The notes: a model not told the origin generated them from the letters alone. Counted from the first letter of the stretch, positions 25,080-35,968 are shown. The stretch is DNA of 64,000 bases from Mesorhizobium sp. 113-3-3 (GCF_016756495.1 NZ_AP023243.1:682001-746000); one strand, 5' to 3'. Numbers and translations: made by a program.

Positions 25080-25640
25080 TTACTTCGGCAACAGCACCTT
25101 GTTGACGACATGGATGACGCCGTTCGACTGGTTGACGTCGGCGATGGTCACCTTCGCCTCGCCGCCGGCCTCGTCCATGATGTAGAGCTTGCCCTTCTTG
25201 ACCTCGGCGGTGAGCGTGTCGCCAGAGACGGTCTTCATCTCGTATTTGCCACCCATAGCCTTGGCCTTCTTCATCATCTCGGCGCCTGAAATCTTGCCGG
25301 CCACGACATGCGCGGTCAGCACCTTGGTGAGCTTGTCCTTGTTCTCGGGCTTGAGCAGCGTGTCGACAGTGCCGGCCGGCAGTGCCGCGAAGGCCTCGTT
25401 TGTCGGCGCGAAAACGGTGAACGGACCGGCGCCCTGCAGCGTGTCGACCAGGCCGGCGGCCTTGACGGCGGCGACCAGCGTCGTGTGATCCTTCGAATTG
25501 ACGGCGTTCTCGACGATGTTCTTGGTGGTGTACATCGGCGCGCCGCCGACATTGGGGTTCTTGGCATAGGCAGGGGCGGCAATCGCCACGCCGGCGACGA
25601 GGGCGGAAATGGCGATGGTCCTGAATGACGGCAAGCGCAT
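25080..25640 (-). CDS. Secreted fasciclin-domain protein (paralog 2)
   Basis: A 186-aa protein with a Sec signal peptide (MRLPSFRTIAISALVAGVAI..AYA) and one FAS1 domain (GPFTVFAPTNEAFAALPAGT, closing NGVIHVVNKVLLPK). The start at 25640 has a GGAGGA site upstream; the in-frame extension to 25694 is unlikely. It lacks the two cysteines of paralog 1. The block from KNIVENAVNSKDHT to NKDKLTK is identical in protein and nearly so in DNA between the two genes, while signal peptides and C-terminal halves differ. Confidence 0.88.
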   Translation of the reverse strand: MRLPSFRTIAISALVAGVAIAAPAYAKNPNVGGAPMYTTKNIVENAVNSKDHTTLVAAVKAAGLVDTLQGAGPFTVFAPTNEAFAALPAGTVDTLLKPENKDKLTKVLTAHVVAGKISGAEMMKKAKAMGGKYEMKTVSGDTLTAEVKKGKLYIMDEAGGEAKVTIADVNQSNGVIHVVNKVLLPK

Positions 25641-25762
25641 GTGGTCTTCCTCCGGGTGAGGGCTGATCGGAATTGATAGCCTTTGGAAACGCACAAACAG
25701 TCACGCCGCGGACGGCGCGCTAGTTTCGCCGATCACGGGAACGTGAACGACTATCCGCCCAA

Positions 25763-25794
25763 AGAAAAAACCCGGACGAACCGGGCTTTTTCGC
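25763..25794 (-). terminator. Intrinsic terminator of the rpmH-rnpA-yidC operon
   Basis: On the minus strand, GCCCGG-TTCGT-CCGGGT is followed by TTTTTCTTT, a strong Rho-independent terminator 10-45 bp after the yidC stop. Its presence ends the operon before the fasciclin gene and before ysxC. Confidence 0.9.
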
Positions 25795-25806
25795 GAAGAG
25801 AGAGTT

Positions 25807-27618
25807 CTATTCCGCCGGTGACGGTTTCTTTTTGAACAGGGCCACCAGATTGTCCCACAGCTCGATCTTGGCGCCCTGGCGCTTCATGATCACGCCCTGC
25901 TGCAGGATCGACAGCGTGTTGTTCCAGGCCCAGTAGATGACCAGGCCGGCCGGGAAGCCCGCCATCATGAAGGTGAAGATAACAGGCATCCAGGTGAAGA
26001 TCGCGGCCTGCGTCGGATCCGGCGGCGTCGGGTTCATGCGCATCTGCAGGAACATGGTGACGCCCATGATCAGCGGCCATACGCCAATCATCAGCATGTG
26101 CGGCAGCGTGATCGGAACCAGGCCGAACAGGTTGAAGATCGAGGTCGGATCGGGCGCGGCCAGATCCTGGATCCAGCCGAAGAACGGCGCGTGGCGCATC
26201 TCGATGGTGATGTAGAGCACCTTGTAGAGCGAGAAGAAGACCGGGATCTGCAGCGCCACCGGCCAGCAGCCGGCGAGCGGATTGATCTTCTCGGTCTTGT
26301 ACAGCTCCATCATCGCCTGCTGCTGCTTCATCTTGTCGTCCGCGTATTTCTCGCGGATCTCCAGCATCTTGGGCTGCACCTTCTTCATGTTCGCCATCGA
26401 CGCGTAGGACTTGTTGGCGAGCGGGAAGAAGATGGCCTTGACGATGACGGTGGTGGCGAGGATCGCCAGACCGAAATTGCCGAAGAATTTGTAGAGCGTG
26501 TCGATCAGCCAGAACATCGGCTTGGTGATGAAATAGAAATACCCCCAGTCGATCACCAGGTTGAACTGGCGAATATGACGGTCCGCCTCGTAGGCGTTGA
26601 TCTTGGCGACTTCCTTGGCGCCGGCGAAGATCTCTGTCTCGACCGTCGCGGACTGGCCGGCCTCGACATTGATCGCATCGGTGAGGAAGTCCGACTGGTA
26701 GCGGTGTCGGCCATCCTCGAAGAAGGCGTAGCGCGGCTGGAAAGGCTGCTTCTCGGTCGGCACGAGCGTGACGGCCCAGTATTTGTCGGTGATGCCGAGC
26801 CAGCCATCGGTCGACTTGCCCGGCGTGACCTGCTTCTCGGATTCGATCTTGGCGTATTTGTATTCGGCCAGGCCCTCGGTGCCGGTAACGCCGATCAGGC
26901 CCTCATGCAGCACATAGGTGCTGGCGACGGCCGGCTTGTCGTAGCGCGTGACGCGGCCGTAGTTGAACAGCGAAACCGCGCTGGAACCGGCATTCTGCAC
27001 CGTGTCCGTGACCGTGAACATGTAGTTGGCGTCGACGGAGAAGACGCGCTTGAAGGTCAGGCCCTTGTCGTTGGTGTAGGTGAGCGTCACCGGCGTCGAC
27101 GGGGTCAGCGTCGGATTGCCCTCGACATTCCACACCGTTTCGGCACCCGGCACCGTGCCGGTCTTGTCGTTGCCGACGAAGCCGATCTCGGCGAAATAGC
27201 CGGTGGGCAAGGACTGCGGGTTGAGCAGTTCGATCTCGGGCGAATTCTTGTCGACGGTCTCGGTGTAGTGCTTGAGTTTGAGGTCGTCGAGGCGCGCGCC
27301 GGTCAGGTTGATCGAACCTTCGAGGCTCGGCGTGTCGATCTTGACGCGCTTGGAAGCGGCAAGCGCCTGGTCGCGGCTGGCCGCGGTGACGGTGTCAGCG
27401 CCAGGCGCGTTGGGAATGGTGCCCGGTGCCGGAGCGGGTGTCCCAGCTCCCGGATTGGCGGCCTCTGCCGCCTTCTTCTGCTCTTCCACCCGCTGCTGCT
27501 CGATCTTGGCGGCCTCGCGCTGCTGCTCGACGCGCGGGTTCATGTAGAAAACCTGCCACAAAGTCAGGATCAGCACCGACAGCGCGATGGTGATGAAGAA
27601 GTTCCGGTTGTTTTCCAT
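25807..27618 (-). CDS. yidC: Membrane protein insertase YidC
   Basis: A 603-aa inner-membrane insertase. Features are the N-terminal signal-anchor (NNRNFFITIALSVLILTLWQ), a large periplasmic P1 domain (about 60-350, with a Pro/Ala-rich linker), and the conserved C-terminal five-helix core (about 370-580) with NKSYASMANMKKVQPKMLEI. The core includes INPLAGCWPVALQIPVFFSL. It works with SecYEG or alone to insert membrane proteins. It is third in the rpmH-rnpA-yidC operon and followed by a terminator, rather than by ysxC as in many relatives. Confidence 0.97.
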   Translation of the reverse strand: MENNRNFFITIALSVLILTLWQVFYMNPRVEQQREAAKIEQQRVEEQKKAAEAANPGAGTPAPAPGTIPNAPGADTVTAASRDQALAASKRVKIDTPSLEGSINLTGARLDDLKLKHYTETVDKNSPEIELLNPQSLPTGYFAEIGFVGNDKTGTVPGAETVWNVEGNPTLTPSTPVTLTYTNDKGLTFKRVFSVDANYMFTVTDTVQNAGSSAVSLFNYGRVTRYDKPAVASTYVLHEGLIGVTGTEGLAEYKYAKIESEKQVTPGKSTDGWLGITDKYWAVTLVPTEKQPFQPRYAFFEDGRHRYQSDFLTDAINVEAGQSATVETEIFAGAKEVAKINAYEADRHIRQFNLVIDWGYFYFITKPMFWLIDTLYKFFGNFGLAILATTVIVKAIFFPLANKSYASMANMKKVQPKMLEIREKYADDKMKQQQAMMELYKTEKINPLAGCWPVALQIPVFFSLYKVLYITIEMRHAPFFGWIQDLAAPDPTSIFNLFGLVPITLPHMLMIGVWPLIMGVTMFLQMRMNPTPPDPTQAAIFTWMPVIFTFMMAGFPAGLVIYWAWNNTLSILQQGVIMKRQGAKIELWDNLVALFKKKPSPAE

Positions 27619-27632
27619 CGAGTGCCCTTGGC

Positions 27633-27986
27633 CTATCGTGTTCCGCGAAGTCGGCGGGAGAGTTCGGCCTTCAACTGGCCGAAGGGGGCGCGCAGCGCAT
27701 CATCGCGCCCGACGATGACATAGTCATTGCCGGGCACCATGTCATCTGCGGCATGGACGCGGACGGCTTCTTTCAGCCGCCGCCTGACGCGGTTGCGCAC
27801 AACAGCGTTGCCGACCTTCTTGGTGACGGTGTAGCCGACACGCGGCACCCCGCCATCGCCGCGGTCGAGGACCTCGACGAGGAAAAACCGTCCGCGTCGC
27901 TTTTCACCACGACGGACGGCCAGGAATTCCGCGCGTTTCAGAAGCCGCTTGGGATTTTGCCCCACTGGCTTGCCGGTTGCGGGCAA
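27633..27986 (-). CDS. rnpA: Ribonuclease P protein component
   Basis: A basic ~117-aa protein subunit of RNase P that binds the 5' leader of pre-tRNA. Characteristic features are [20 protein letters not shown] and the RNR signature [18 protein letters not shown]. There is no ATG in the plausible N-terminal region. I favour the TTG at 27986, 15 bases after the rpmH stop; a GTG at 27965 (110 aa) is the other option. An open frame continues to 28178 but runs through rpmH in another frame and is not expected to be translated. Confidence 0.9.
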   Translation of the reverse strand: MPATGKPVGQNPKRLLKRAEFLAVRRGEKRRGRFFLVEVLDRGDGGVPRVGYTVTKKVGNAVVRNRVRRRLKEAVRVHAADDMVPGNDYVIVGRDDALRAPFGQLKAELSRRLRGTR

Positions 27987-28000
27987 CGATATCGTCTCGC

Positions 28001-28135
28001 TTAGGCGCTTAGCCGCTTGCGGCCGCGGTTGCGGCGAGCTGCGACGACGCCACGACCACCCTTGGTGGCCATGCGGGCACGGAAACCGTGCCGGCGTTTG
28101 CGGACGAGTTTGGACGGTTGGTAGGTACGCTTCAT
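28001..28135 (-). CDS. rpmH: 50S ribosomal protein L34
   Basis: A 44-aa, highly basic ribosomal protein: [20 protein letters not shown] followed by [15 protein letters not shown] and ending KRLSA. The ATG at 28135 and stop at 28001 give the exact family length. It is the first gene of the rpmH-rnpA-yidC operon. No clear Shine-Dalgarno is visible immediately upstream. Confidence 0.97.
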   Translation of the reverse strand: MKRTYQPSKLVRKRRHGFRARMATKGGRGVVAARRNRGRKRLSA

Positions 28136-28415
28136 TTGTTTTAATACCGCGGGGTGCGGCCCTTCTTGATTCTGTCACTTTGTAACAGGAGCTTTGCCGG
28201 GCCGGCTTTGGCGCGATCGAAACCGCGCCGGGACGAATGGCCCGAGCGTGAGCGGGCTTATAGAAAGAAGGGTTTTGGAAGTCAATCCGGGGTCGTCGCG
28301 CCGCGGACGCAGGTTTTATGACGGTAATTTAATGTTCCGGCCAAAGGATGAAATTGGCAAAAATGCCGTAATCGCCTAATCTTGGCTGATCAAGTGATTG
28401 TGAAGACAGGGTCGC

Positions 28416-29903
28416 ATGAGCGAAGCCAGCCAAGCGGGGGAAGGGATCGGACCGGCGCCAGCCGCCGTCCGCACGGTACCCTTGTCGCGCGGCCTGTCGA
28501 CGAAATTGCTGCTGCTCACCATCGTTTTCGTGCTTCTGGCCGAAGTGCTCATCTTCCTGCCCTGGATCGCCAGCTACCGGCTGAGCTGGCTCAAGGAGCG
28601 GCTGAGCACGGCCGCGGCCGTGTCGATCGTGCTGGTGCAGGGCGAGCCGACCTCGCTGTCGCGCACGGCCCAGAACGACGTGCTGATGGCGATCGGCGCC
28701 AAGGCGATCGCGGTGCGCGATGGCGGCGTCTCCCGGCTTCTGGTGGTGGCGGACATGCCGCCGCAAGTCGACGAGCATATCGACCTTGCCAGCGTCGGTA
28801 TGATCAAGGGCATGACCGGCGCGCTCGACACGCTGTTCTTCGGCGGCGACCGGATGCTGCGCGTTTTCGGACCGGTCGGCGACAGCGACAAGGAGTTCGA
28901 GCTGATCATGCCGGACTACTCGCTGCGCAAGGCCATGCTCATCTATTCGCGCAACGTTGCCTTCGTCTCGCTGCTGATCTCGCTGTTCACCGCCATGCTG
29001 GTCTATGCCGCGATCGACCTGATCATGATCGGGCCGATCCGCACCATGACGCGCTCGATGCTGTCCTTCTCCGAAGCGCCCGACGACCCTGGGCGCATCA
29101 TCCATCCCGCCGCCCGGTCCGACGAGATCGGTGTTGCCGAACGCGAACTGTCGCAGATGCAGGAGCGGCTGCAAAAGATGCTTTCGGAGCAGAAACACCT
29201 TGCCGATCTCGGCCTGGCGGTCTCGAAGATCAACCATGACATGCGCAACATCCTGGCCTCGGCGCAGCTGATGTCGGACCGTTTGCGCCAGGTCAGGGAC
29301 CCGACCGTGCAGGCCTTCGCTCCCAAGCTGTTGCGCGCGCTCGACCGTGCCGTCTCCTATTCGGAAGGCGTGCTTCACTATGGCCGCACGCAGGAGCCGC
29401 CGCCTTCTCGCCGCCGGGTGCGGCTGCGCCAGCTGGTCGAGGACGTGCACGGGCTGCTCGACATCGAGGAAGGCATTGAGTTCATCAATGCCGTCGAGAC
29501 GGCTTTCGAAGTGGACGCCGATTCCGACCAGCTGTTTAGGGTGCTCACCAATCTGTGCCGCAACTCGGTGCAGGCGATGGCGGCCGACACCGAGAGCGCC
29601 GTGGTGCGGCGGCTGGCGGTCTCGGCCGAGCGCATGGGCAGCGTTAGCCGCATCGCCGTCACCGATACCGGCCCAGGCCTGCCGCCGAAGGCGCGCGAAA
29701 ACCTGTTCGCGGCATTCCGCGGCTCGGCGCGCAGCGGCGGCACCGGCCTTGGCCTGGCCATCGCGCATGAACTGATCCGGGCGCATGGCGGCTCGGTGGA
29801 ACTGGTCGAGTCGATTGGCGGGCGCACCACTTTCGCCGTCACCATCCCCGACCAGCCGGTGCGGCTCGACCAGGCCCGTGGCAGCCTGCGCCGCCCGGCG
29901 TGA
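28416..29903 (+). CDS. Orphan sensor histidine kinase
   Basis: A 495-aa membrane sensor kinase with two transmembrane helices (about 31-50 and 185-205) flanking a ~135-aa periplasmic sensor region. A HAMP-like linker (IGPIRTMTRSMLSFSEAPDD), an atypical phospho-acceptor region (SKINHDMRNILASAQLMSDR) and an HATPase domain with N (LTNLCRNSVQAM), G1 (DTGPGLP) and G2 (GGTGLGLAIAHELI) boxes follow. No response regulator is adjacent, so the partner is elsewhere. It is divergent from rpmH. Confidence 0.85.
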   Translation: MSEASQAGEGIGPAPAAVRTVPLSRGLSTKLLLLTIVFVLLAEVLIFLPWIASYRLSWLKERLSTAAAVSIVLVQGEPTSLSRTAQNDVLMAIGAKAIAVRDGGVSRLLVVADMPPQVDEHIDLASVGMIKGMTGALDTLFFGGDRMLRVFGPVGDSDKEFELIMPDYSLRKAMLIYSRNVAFVSLLISLFTAMLVYAAIDLIMIGPIRTMTRSMLSFSEAPDDPGRIIHPAARSDEIGVAERELSQMQERLQKMLSEQKHLADLGLAVSKINHDMRNILASAQLMSDRLRQVRDPTVQAFAPKLLRALDRAVSYSEGVLHYGRTQEPPPSRRRVRLRQLVEDVHGLLDIEEGIEFINAVETAFEVDADSDQLFRVLTNLCRNSVQAMAADTESAVVRRLAVSAERMGSVSRIAVTDTGPGLPPKARENLFAAFRGSARSGGTGLGLAIAHELIRAHGGSVELVESIGGRTTFAVTIPDQPVRLDQARGSLRRPA

Positions 29904-30180
29904 CGGCCTCGGCGCTGTTTTCTCAAGGCGCCCTTGCCCTGCGACCTGACGCGTTCGGCGACGTTCGCTGAGATTTTCCCCACTCGGCCTGAAATCAGAC
30001 CGCCTCCCCGACAGCTTCAAAGCCTTGGGATTAGGGCCGTCATCACCGGATCACACGCCTGCGACAAAACTTTTGCCGGATCGGCTTGCTTTTCGCAAAT
30101 TCAGTCGTTAGGGAACTGCACACATTCGCGGCCGGTCCTTGGGATCGGATCGCGGGGCCGTTGAAAACATGGCCTGATGC

Positions 30181-30257
30181 GCGCCCGTAGCTCAGCTGGA
30201 TAGAGCACCAGACTACGAATCTGGGGGTCAGGAGTTCGAATCTCTTCGGGCGCGCCA
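30181..30257 (+). tRNA. tRNA-Arg (anticodon ACG)
   Basis: A complete 77-nt cloverleaf. Acceptor arms are GCGCCCG (30181-30187) and CGGGCGC (30247-30253), then G and an encoded CCA (30255-30257). The anticodon stem CCAGA/TCTGG encloses CTACGAA, giving anticodon ACG at 30215-30217 (A34 normally becomes inosine, reading CGN). The T-arm GGAGTTCGAATCTC is standard. No integrase or attachment repeat is visible next to it. Confidence 0.97.
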
Positions 30258-30333
30258 TTTCACTCCTATATGGTTCGGTGATTGCGCTGTCCGACCTTTG
30301 CGCGACGGGCGGAACCAGCGGGGCTGATTGACC

Positions 30334-31092
30334 ATGACCTCCACCCCCATCAAGCGTGCGCTGATCACCGGCGCCGGAGCCGCCGACGGCATCGGCTTTG
30401 CCATCGCCCGCCAACTTGGCCAGGCCGGCCATGCGGTGTTCCTCACCGGCGCCAGCGCGCGTGTGCTTGACCGCGCCGCCGCGCTTCGTGCCGAAGGCAT
30501 CGATGCCAGCGCCGTGGTCGCCGATCTCACCAAGGCCGCCGATGTCGCGCGGCTGCGGGCCGAGTTCGGCGCGGTCGACATACTGGTCAACAATGCCGGC
30601 ATGGGCTCGCTGGCATCACCCTCGGTCGACAAGGCGTTTCTCGCCATGACCGAGGCCGATTGGGACCGAGGCATCGAGGTCAGCCTGAAGACGGCGTTTC
30701 TGGTCACCCATGCATTCCTGCCGGCAATGATCGAAGCTGGCTATGGGCGCATTATCAATGTGGCGTCGGTCACCGGTCCGCTGGTGTCCTTCGTCGGCAC
30801 ATCAGCCTATTCCGCCGCCAAGGCCGGCATGGTCGGCCTGACGCGCACGCTGGCGCTCGAAGTTGCCAGCAACGGCGTGACGGTCAATGCCGTGGCGCCC
30901 GGCTGGATCGAAACGGGCTCGTCGAGCGAGATGGAGCTGACAGCCGCCCTGCACACGCCGCCGGGGCGGGCTGGCCGGCCCGACGAAGTGGCAGCGGCGG
31001 TGGTGTTCCTGGCCTCGGCCGGCGCCAGCTATGTCAACGGCTCCCTTTTGGTCGTCGATGGCGGCAACAGCCTCCAGGAGCTCAAGGGCTGA
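30334..31092 (+). CDS. Short-chain dehydrogenase/reductase (FabG-like)
   Basis: A 252-aa classical SDR. The cofactor motif is TGAGAADGIG (12-21, slightly expanded relative to TGxxxGxG). NNAG is at 86-89, and the catalytic Ser145 and YSAAK (Tyr159, Lys163) are present. The C-terminal SYVNGSLLVVDGGNSLQ is typical of 3-oxoacyl-reductase-like members. The ATG at 30334 is used. The substrate is not determinable. It lies just after the tRNA gene and convergent with the methyltransferase-like gene. Confidence 0.85.
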   Translation: MTSTPIKRALITGAGAADGIGFAIARQLGQAGHAVFLTGASARVLDRAAALRAEGIDASAVVADLTKAADVARLRAEFGAVDILVNNAGMGSLASPSVDKAFLAMTEADWDRGIEVSLKTAFLVTHAFLPAMIEAGYGRIINVASVTGPLVSFVGTSAYSAAKAGMVGLTRTLALEVASNGVTVNAVAPGWIETGSSSEMELTAALHTPPGRAGRPDEVAAAVVFLASAGASYVNGSLLVVDGGNSLQELKG

Positions 31093-31165
31093 GGCCCTGT
31101 CGGCCTGGTGTGCTTGCGCAGGCAGGCGCGACGAAACGGCTTCAACGGGCGGCGGGCAGAAGCTG

Positions 31166-31795
31166 TCAAAAAAGGTGCAATATCGGCTTAAGGAGCCCTG
31201 CAAGTCGCAATGTCTCGATCAGTTCGGACCCGGGGATTGCCAGGAGAAAGCAGGAACTGTCGATGGCAGTACGCTTCAGCGCGGCCGGGTTGAACGTCAT
31301 GGGCGACTGCTGTGCGGCGTCGCCGGCGCTTCGTCTCAGGCGAGGGAAGAAGGCGGGAACCTCGCGGCAATATTCCCGGTAGGAATCGCCGAAAAGCCCG
31401 TCCAGAGCAGTCGATTCGCGGGCCGAGACATAGGCGAAGACCAGATACCCAAACGAAAAGTAGAGAGCCGCGATCGCGAGCGACCCAAACGTCAGGCCGA
31501 TGCCGGCAAGCCCGAGGGAAGAAAAGAAGTACAACGGATTGCGGGTGTATTTGTAAGGGCCGTCCGTGATGAGGTCCCGATTCTTGTGTCCGCCTATATA
31601 GAGGGATGCCCAGCACCGCCCGGCGATGCATAGGATGATAAAAGCGGACCCCACAAATTCTATCGCCTGGCGAGGACGGGCCTCCGGCGGCCAAGCGCTC
31701 TGCGACAACAGGATTGGCGTCAAAAGCAATGGGACGGCCAGCCAGAGGAACCGCATCCTCTTGCCCTGCTGGAACACCGCCGTGGTCACCGACAT
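31166..31795 (-). CDS. Isoprenylcysteine carboxyl methyltransferase (ICMT)-like membrane protein
   Basis: A 209-aa integral membrane protein with about four to five helices. The ICMT/PEMT signature is ITDGPYKYTRNPLYFFSSLG, followed by a late E/R-rich EYCREVPAFFPRL segment. Bacterial members methylate lipids or small molecules, often with unknown targets. Upstream (69-96 bp from the start) lie decameric repeats that closely match those upstream of the neighbouring response regulator gene. This suggests it belongs to that two-component regulon. Confidence 0.78.
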   Translation of the reverse strand: MSVTTAVFQQGKRMRFLWLAVPLLLTPILLSQSAWPPEARPRQAIEFVGSAFIILCIAGRCWASLYIGGHKNRDLITDGPYKYTRNPLYFFSSLGLAGIGLTFGSLAIAALYFSFGYLVFAYVSARESTALDGLFGDSYREYCREVPAFFPRLRRSAGDAAQQSPMTFNPAALKRTAIDSSCFLLAIPGSELIETLRLAGLLKPILHLF

Positions 31796-31863
31796 TGGTC
31801 ACTCTCTCGCGTTTCAAGAACCGGGATCACGGTTCAGCTTTAGCGATGCCGGCGTTAATGGCC

Positions 31864-31891
31864 GTAAAGGCAGTGTAAAGTTGGGTAAAAC
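31864..31891. promoter_or_regulatory. Response-regulator box upstream of ICMT-like gene
   Basis: Three GTAAA repeats at 31864, 31875 and 31885 (starts 11 and 10 bp apart). Read on the minus strand the site is TTTTACCCAACTTTACAC followed by TGCCTTTAC, which matches the site at 33938 in most positions. Ten-to-eleven-bp direct repeats are the usual target of OmpR/PhoB-type regulators. Confidence 0.55.
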
Positions 31892-31897
31892 TTGCGA

Positions 31898-33187
31898 TCA
31901 GCCTCGATCGTTCGCCGCACTGTTCGTCACCGGCCTTCGGGGGATCTCCAGCATGATGGCCAAGCCGCCGGCGCCCGGCAGCGACGCGTATACCCGCCCG
32001 CCATGGCACTCGATGGCCTGTCTGGCGATCGCAAGGCCAAGACCGTACCCGCCTCTCGGCGCCGCGTCGTCGCCGCGGGAGAATGGCTGAAAGATTCGTT
32101 CGAGTTCGTCTCGCCTGACACCCGGCCCCTGATCCGCGACGCGCACCTTTAGGAGATGGCCTGTCGTCTCGCACCGCACGGTGACTTGCGAATGTTCGGC
32201 CGTGTATTTGACGGCATTGCGAATGACGTTTTCCAGCGCCCGGTAGATCAGTTCGCCTTCGACCTCGGCAAGGAAGCTGTCGTCGACATTGGTGGTGATC
32301 GAGACCTCGCGGGCCTGGGCTTCGAACGCTGCGTCGCCCAGGATTTCGTTCAGGAGATCAATGACGTCCAGCGTCTGTGTCTTCAGCGGGAAACGGGAAC
32401 CGGCGGTCAGCCTGGCGAGAGTGAGCACCTCACCGACCAGCGCATCGAGCCGCTCGACCTCCCGATCCATACGGTTCAGCATGATATCGAGTTTGCCCGG
32501 ACTCTGCCGAAGGACACCGCCAACGGCCTGCAGACGCGACAGCGGGGAGCGCAGTTCGTGGGACACGTCGTGGAAAAGTCGCTGCTGCGCATCCTGCAGA
32601 TCCTGCAACCGCGCGGCGCTGGCATCGAAATCGTGCGCGAGTGCGGAGACCTCGTCCTTCCGGCCTGCCATCTTGTGCCCGATGCGGACGTCGAAACGGC
32701 CGTGGGCGAGCGCGCTCAGGCCGTCGCGAAGGTGCACGACAGGACGGATGAGATAGCGGGCGAGCACGGCCGCCGATATCGCGCTCGAAATCAGAATACC
32801 GAACCCCGGTACGAACGGGCCAAGCTTGTCGAGAATGACATTGCCTTGCCGAGGCGCTGAGAGCCGGTAGCAAATTCCGTCCTTCAGGACGGTTCTCGTC
32901 CCCGCCATGCTCCTATCGGCGCATGAGCCGGACCCCGCGATCTCAGAGATCGTGAGGCCGATCGGCACCGTGTCCTCGCTCGCCCGGGCAAGGCGCCGGG
33001 CGGCATCTTCGCCCTCCTTAACGAGGAGGTTTGCAGTCAGGTCGAGGACGACTTCCCGTTTCTGACGTTCCAGTTTCGAAGCGGAAGGAAGCGTCTCGAA
33101 GACGTTGAGCGTCGCGAGTATGATCGCGACGGACCCGGCAAGCGTCAGCCAGGTTATCACGAAGAACTTCCTGAACAGTCGGGGCAT
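31898..33187 (-). CDS. Two-component sensor histidine kinase
   Basis: A 429-aa EnvZ/CpxA-type kinase. TM1 is at about 8-27, a ~100-aa periplasmic loop containing two cysteines (SGSCADRS and GICYRLS) follows, TM2 is at about 127-145, and a HAMP region comes next. The H-box is FHDVSHELRSPLSRL, and the catalytic domain has ENVIRNAVKYT, DQGPGV and GGYGLGLAIARQ. It starts 1 base after the response regulator stop, so the pair is co-translated. The two periplasmic Cys may be redox-sensing or simply a disulfide (inference). Confidence 0.9.
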   Translation of the reverse strand: MPRLFRKFFVITWLTLAGSVAIILATLNVFETLPSASKLERQKREVVLDLTANLLVKEGEDAARRLARASEDTVPIGLTISEIAGSGSCADRSMAGTRTVLKDGICYRLSAPRQGNVILDKLGPFVPGFGILISSAISAAVLARYLIRPVVHLRDGLSALAHGRFDVRIGHKMAGRKDEVSALAHDFDASAARLQDLQDAQQRLFHDVSHELRSPLSRLQAVGGVLRQSPGKLDIMLNRMDREVERLDALVGEVLTLARLTAGSRFPLKTQTLDVIDLLNEILGDAAFEAQAREVSITTNVDDSFLAEVEGELIYRALENVIRNAVKYTAEHSQVTVRCETTGHLLKVRVADQGPGVRRDELERIFQPFSRGDDAAPRGGYGLGLAIARQAIECHGGRVYASLPGAGGLAIMLEIPRRPVTNSAANDRG

Positions 33188-33188
33188 G

Positions 33189-33875
33189 TCAGTCCAAAAG
33201 AAGTTGATAGCCCTGGCCGCGGACAGACTTTATCCGCGACTGTCCATCTTCCCTGAGGCCGAGCTTCTGACGCACGCTGCTGATATGGACGTCGATGCGG
33301 CGATCGAACGGGGTCAGCGGCTTTCCAAAAGCCCGTTTCGAGATGTCTTGCTTCGATACCAGCTGGCCGGCATTGCGGGCGAGAACTTCGAGCAGGCTGA
33401 ACTCCGTGCCGGTCAGTTCGAGCGGCCGTCCGTTCCATTCGGCGGTTCTGTTGCCTGGATGAACCACCAGCCGCCCGGCTCTCAGCGTTTCGGGGACCGC
33501 GCCGACCGCAGGCTGGCTCGCACGACGAAGGATGGCGCGCACCCTCGCGGCGAGTTCTCCCGGCGAACAGGGTTTCGTCACATAATCGTCGGCGCCGAGG
33601 TTCAAGCCGGATATCCGGTCGATGTCATCGCCCCTCGCCGTCAGCATCAGCACGGGAACCTGGCTCAGCTTCCTGATCCGTTGCAGGATCTCGATCCCGT
33701 TCATTCGGGGCATCATGATATCGAGCACGATCAGGTCCGCCGCGCTGCGCGCGGCGGCGGCAATCGCCGTGCCACCGTCCGTGCCTGTCGCCACGTCGTA
33801 GCCTTCTTCGACCAGGTATTCCTGCAGCAGCGTCGTCAACTCGACATCGTCGTCGATGAGGAGGACCTTGTTCAT
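33189..33875 (-). CDS. OmpR-family response regulator
   Basis: A 228-aa regulator. The receiver domain has acidic residues 8-10, phospho-acceptor Asp52 (VLDIMMPRMNG) and Lys101 (VTKPCSPGE). The C-terminal winged helix (about 130-228) includes ELTGTEFSLLEVLARNAG and the RRIDVHISSVRQKL recognition region. The ATG at 33875 begins the conserved MNKVLLIDDD. It is the first gene of the RR-HK pair. Decameric repeats 63-99 bp upstream suggest autoregulation. It resembles CpxR/RstA-type regulators. Confidence 0.92.
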   Translation of the reverse strand: MNKVLLIDDDVELTTLLQEYLVEEGYDVATGTDGGTAIAAAARSAADLIVLDIMMPRMNGIEILQRIRKLSQVPVLMLTARGDDIDRISGLNLGADDYVTKPCSPGELAARVRAILRRASQPAVGAVPETLRAGRLVVHPGNRTAEWNGRPLELTGTEFSLLEVLARNAGQLVSKQDISKRAFGKPLTPFDRRIDVHISSVRQKLGLREDGQSRIKSVRGQGYQLLLD

Positions 33876-33937
33876 CGCACTCCGTCCGTCATTCATGCCG
33901 GCCACCCATAAGGCACAAACGCGCGCGGGCGGCGCAA

Positions 33938-33974
33938 TTTTACCCAGCTTAACACAACTTGACCGCGCTTAAGG
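33938..33974. promoter_or_regulatory. Response-regulator box upstream of its own gene
   Basis: Four hexamer-like repeats at a 10-bp period: TTTTAC (33938), CTTAAC (33948), CTTGAC (33958) and CTTAAG (33968). The first 26 bp match the minus-strand reading of the site at 31864-31891 at about 20 positions. The site lies at the expected distance for autoregulation of the response regulator operon. Confidence 0.6.
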
Positions 33975-34115
33975 TTCACCCGGTCCGGCCGGCCGCAGAG
34001 TGCAGGCGCAGGACGGTGCGTCCAGGGCGGCCCTCGGCAATGGCGGATATTGCGATTGCCGAGATCGGCACTGCCTTCGAGGCCAGCGCACGCGGAAAAT
34101 CGGGGCGTTTCCAGG

Positions 34116-35968
<1,853 letters not shown>

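Noticed and set aside
23062..25704. An 880-codon minus-strand open frame
   Set aside because: It is the shadow of the HlyD/MFS genes and frame-shifted fasciclin 2; composition is Arg/His/Asp-rich with no domain, typical of antisense frames in GC-rich DNA.
28001..28415. Chromosome origin next to rpmH
   Set aside because: dnaA is not adjacent, no cluster of DnaA boxes was seen, and in alphaproteobacteria rpmH is usually not linked to oriC.
30181..30257. tRNA-Arg as integration site of a genomic island
   Set aside because: No integrase, no repeated 3' tRNA fragment and no composition change were seen next to it.
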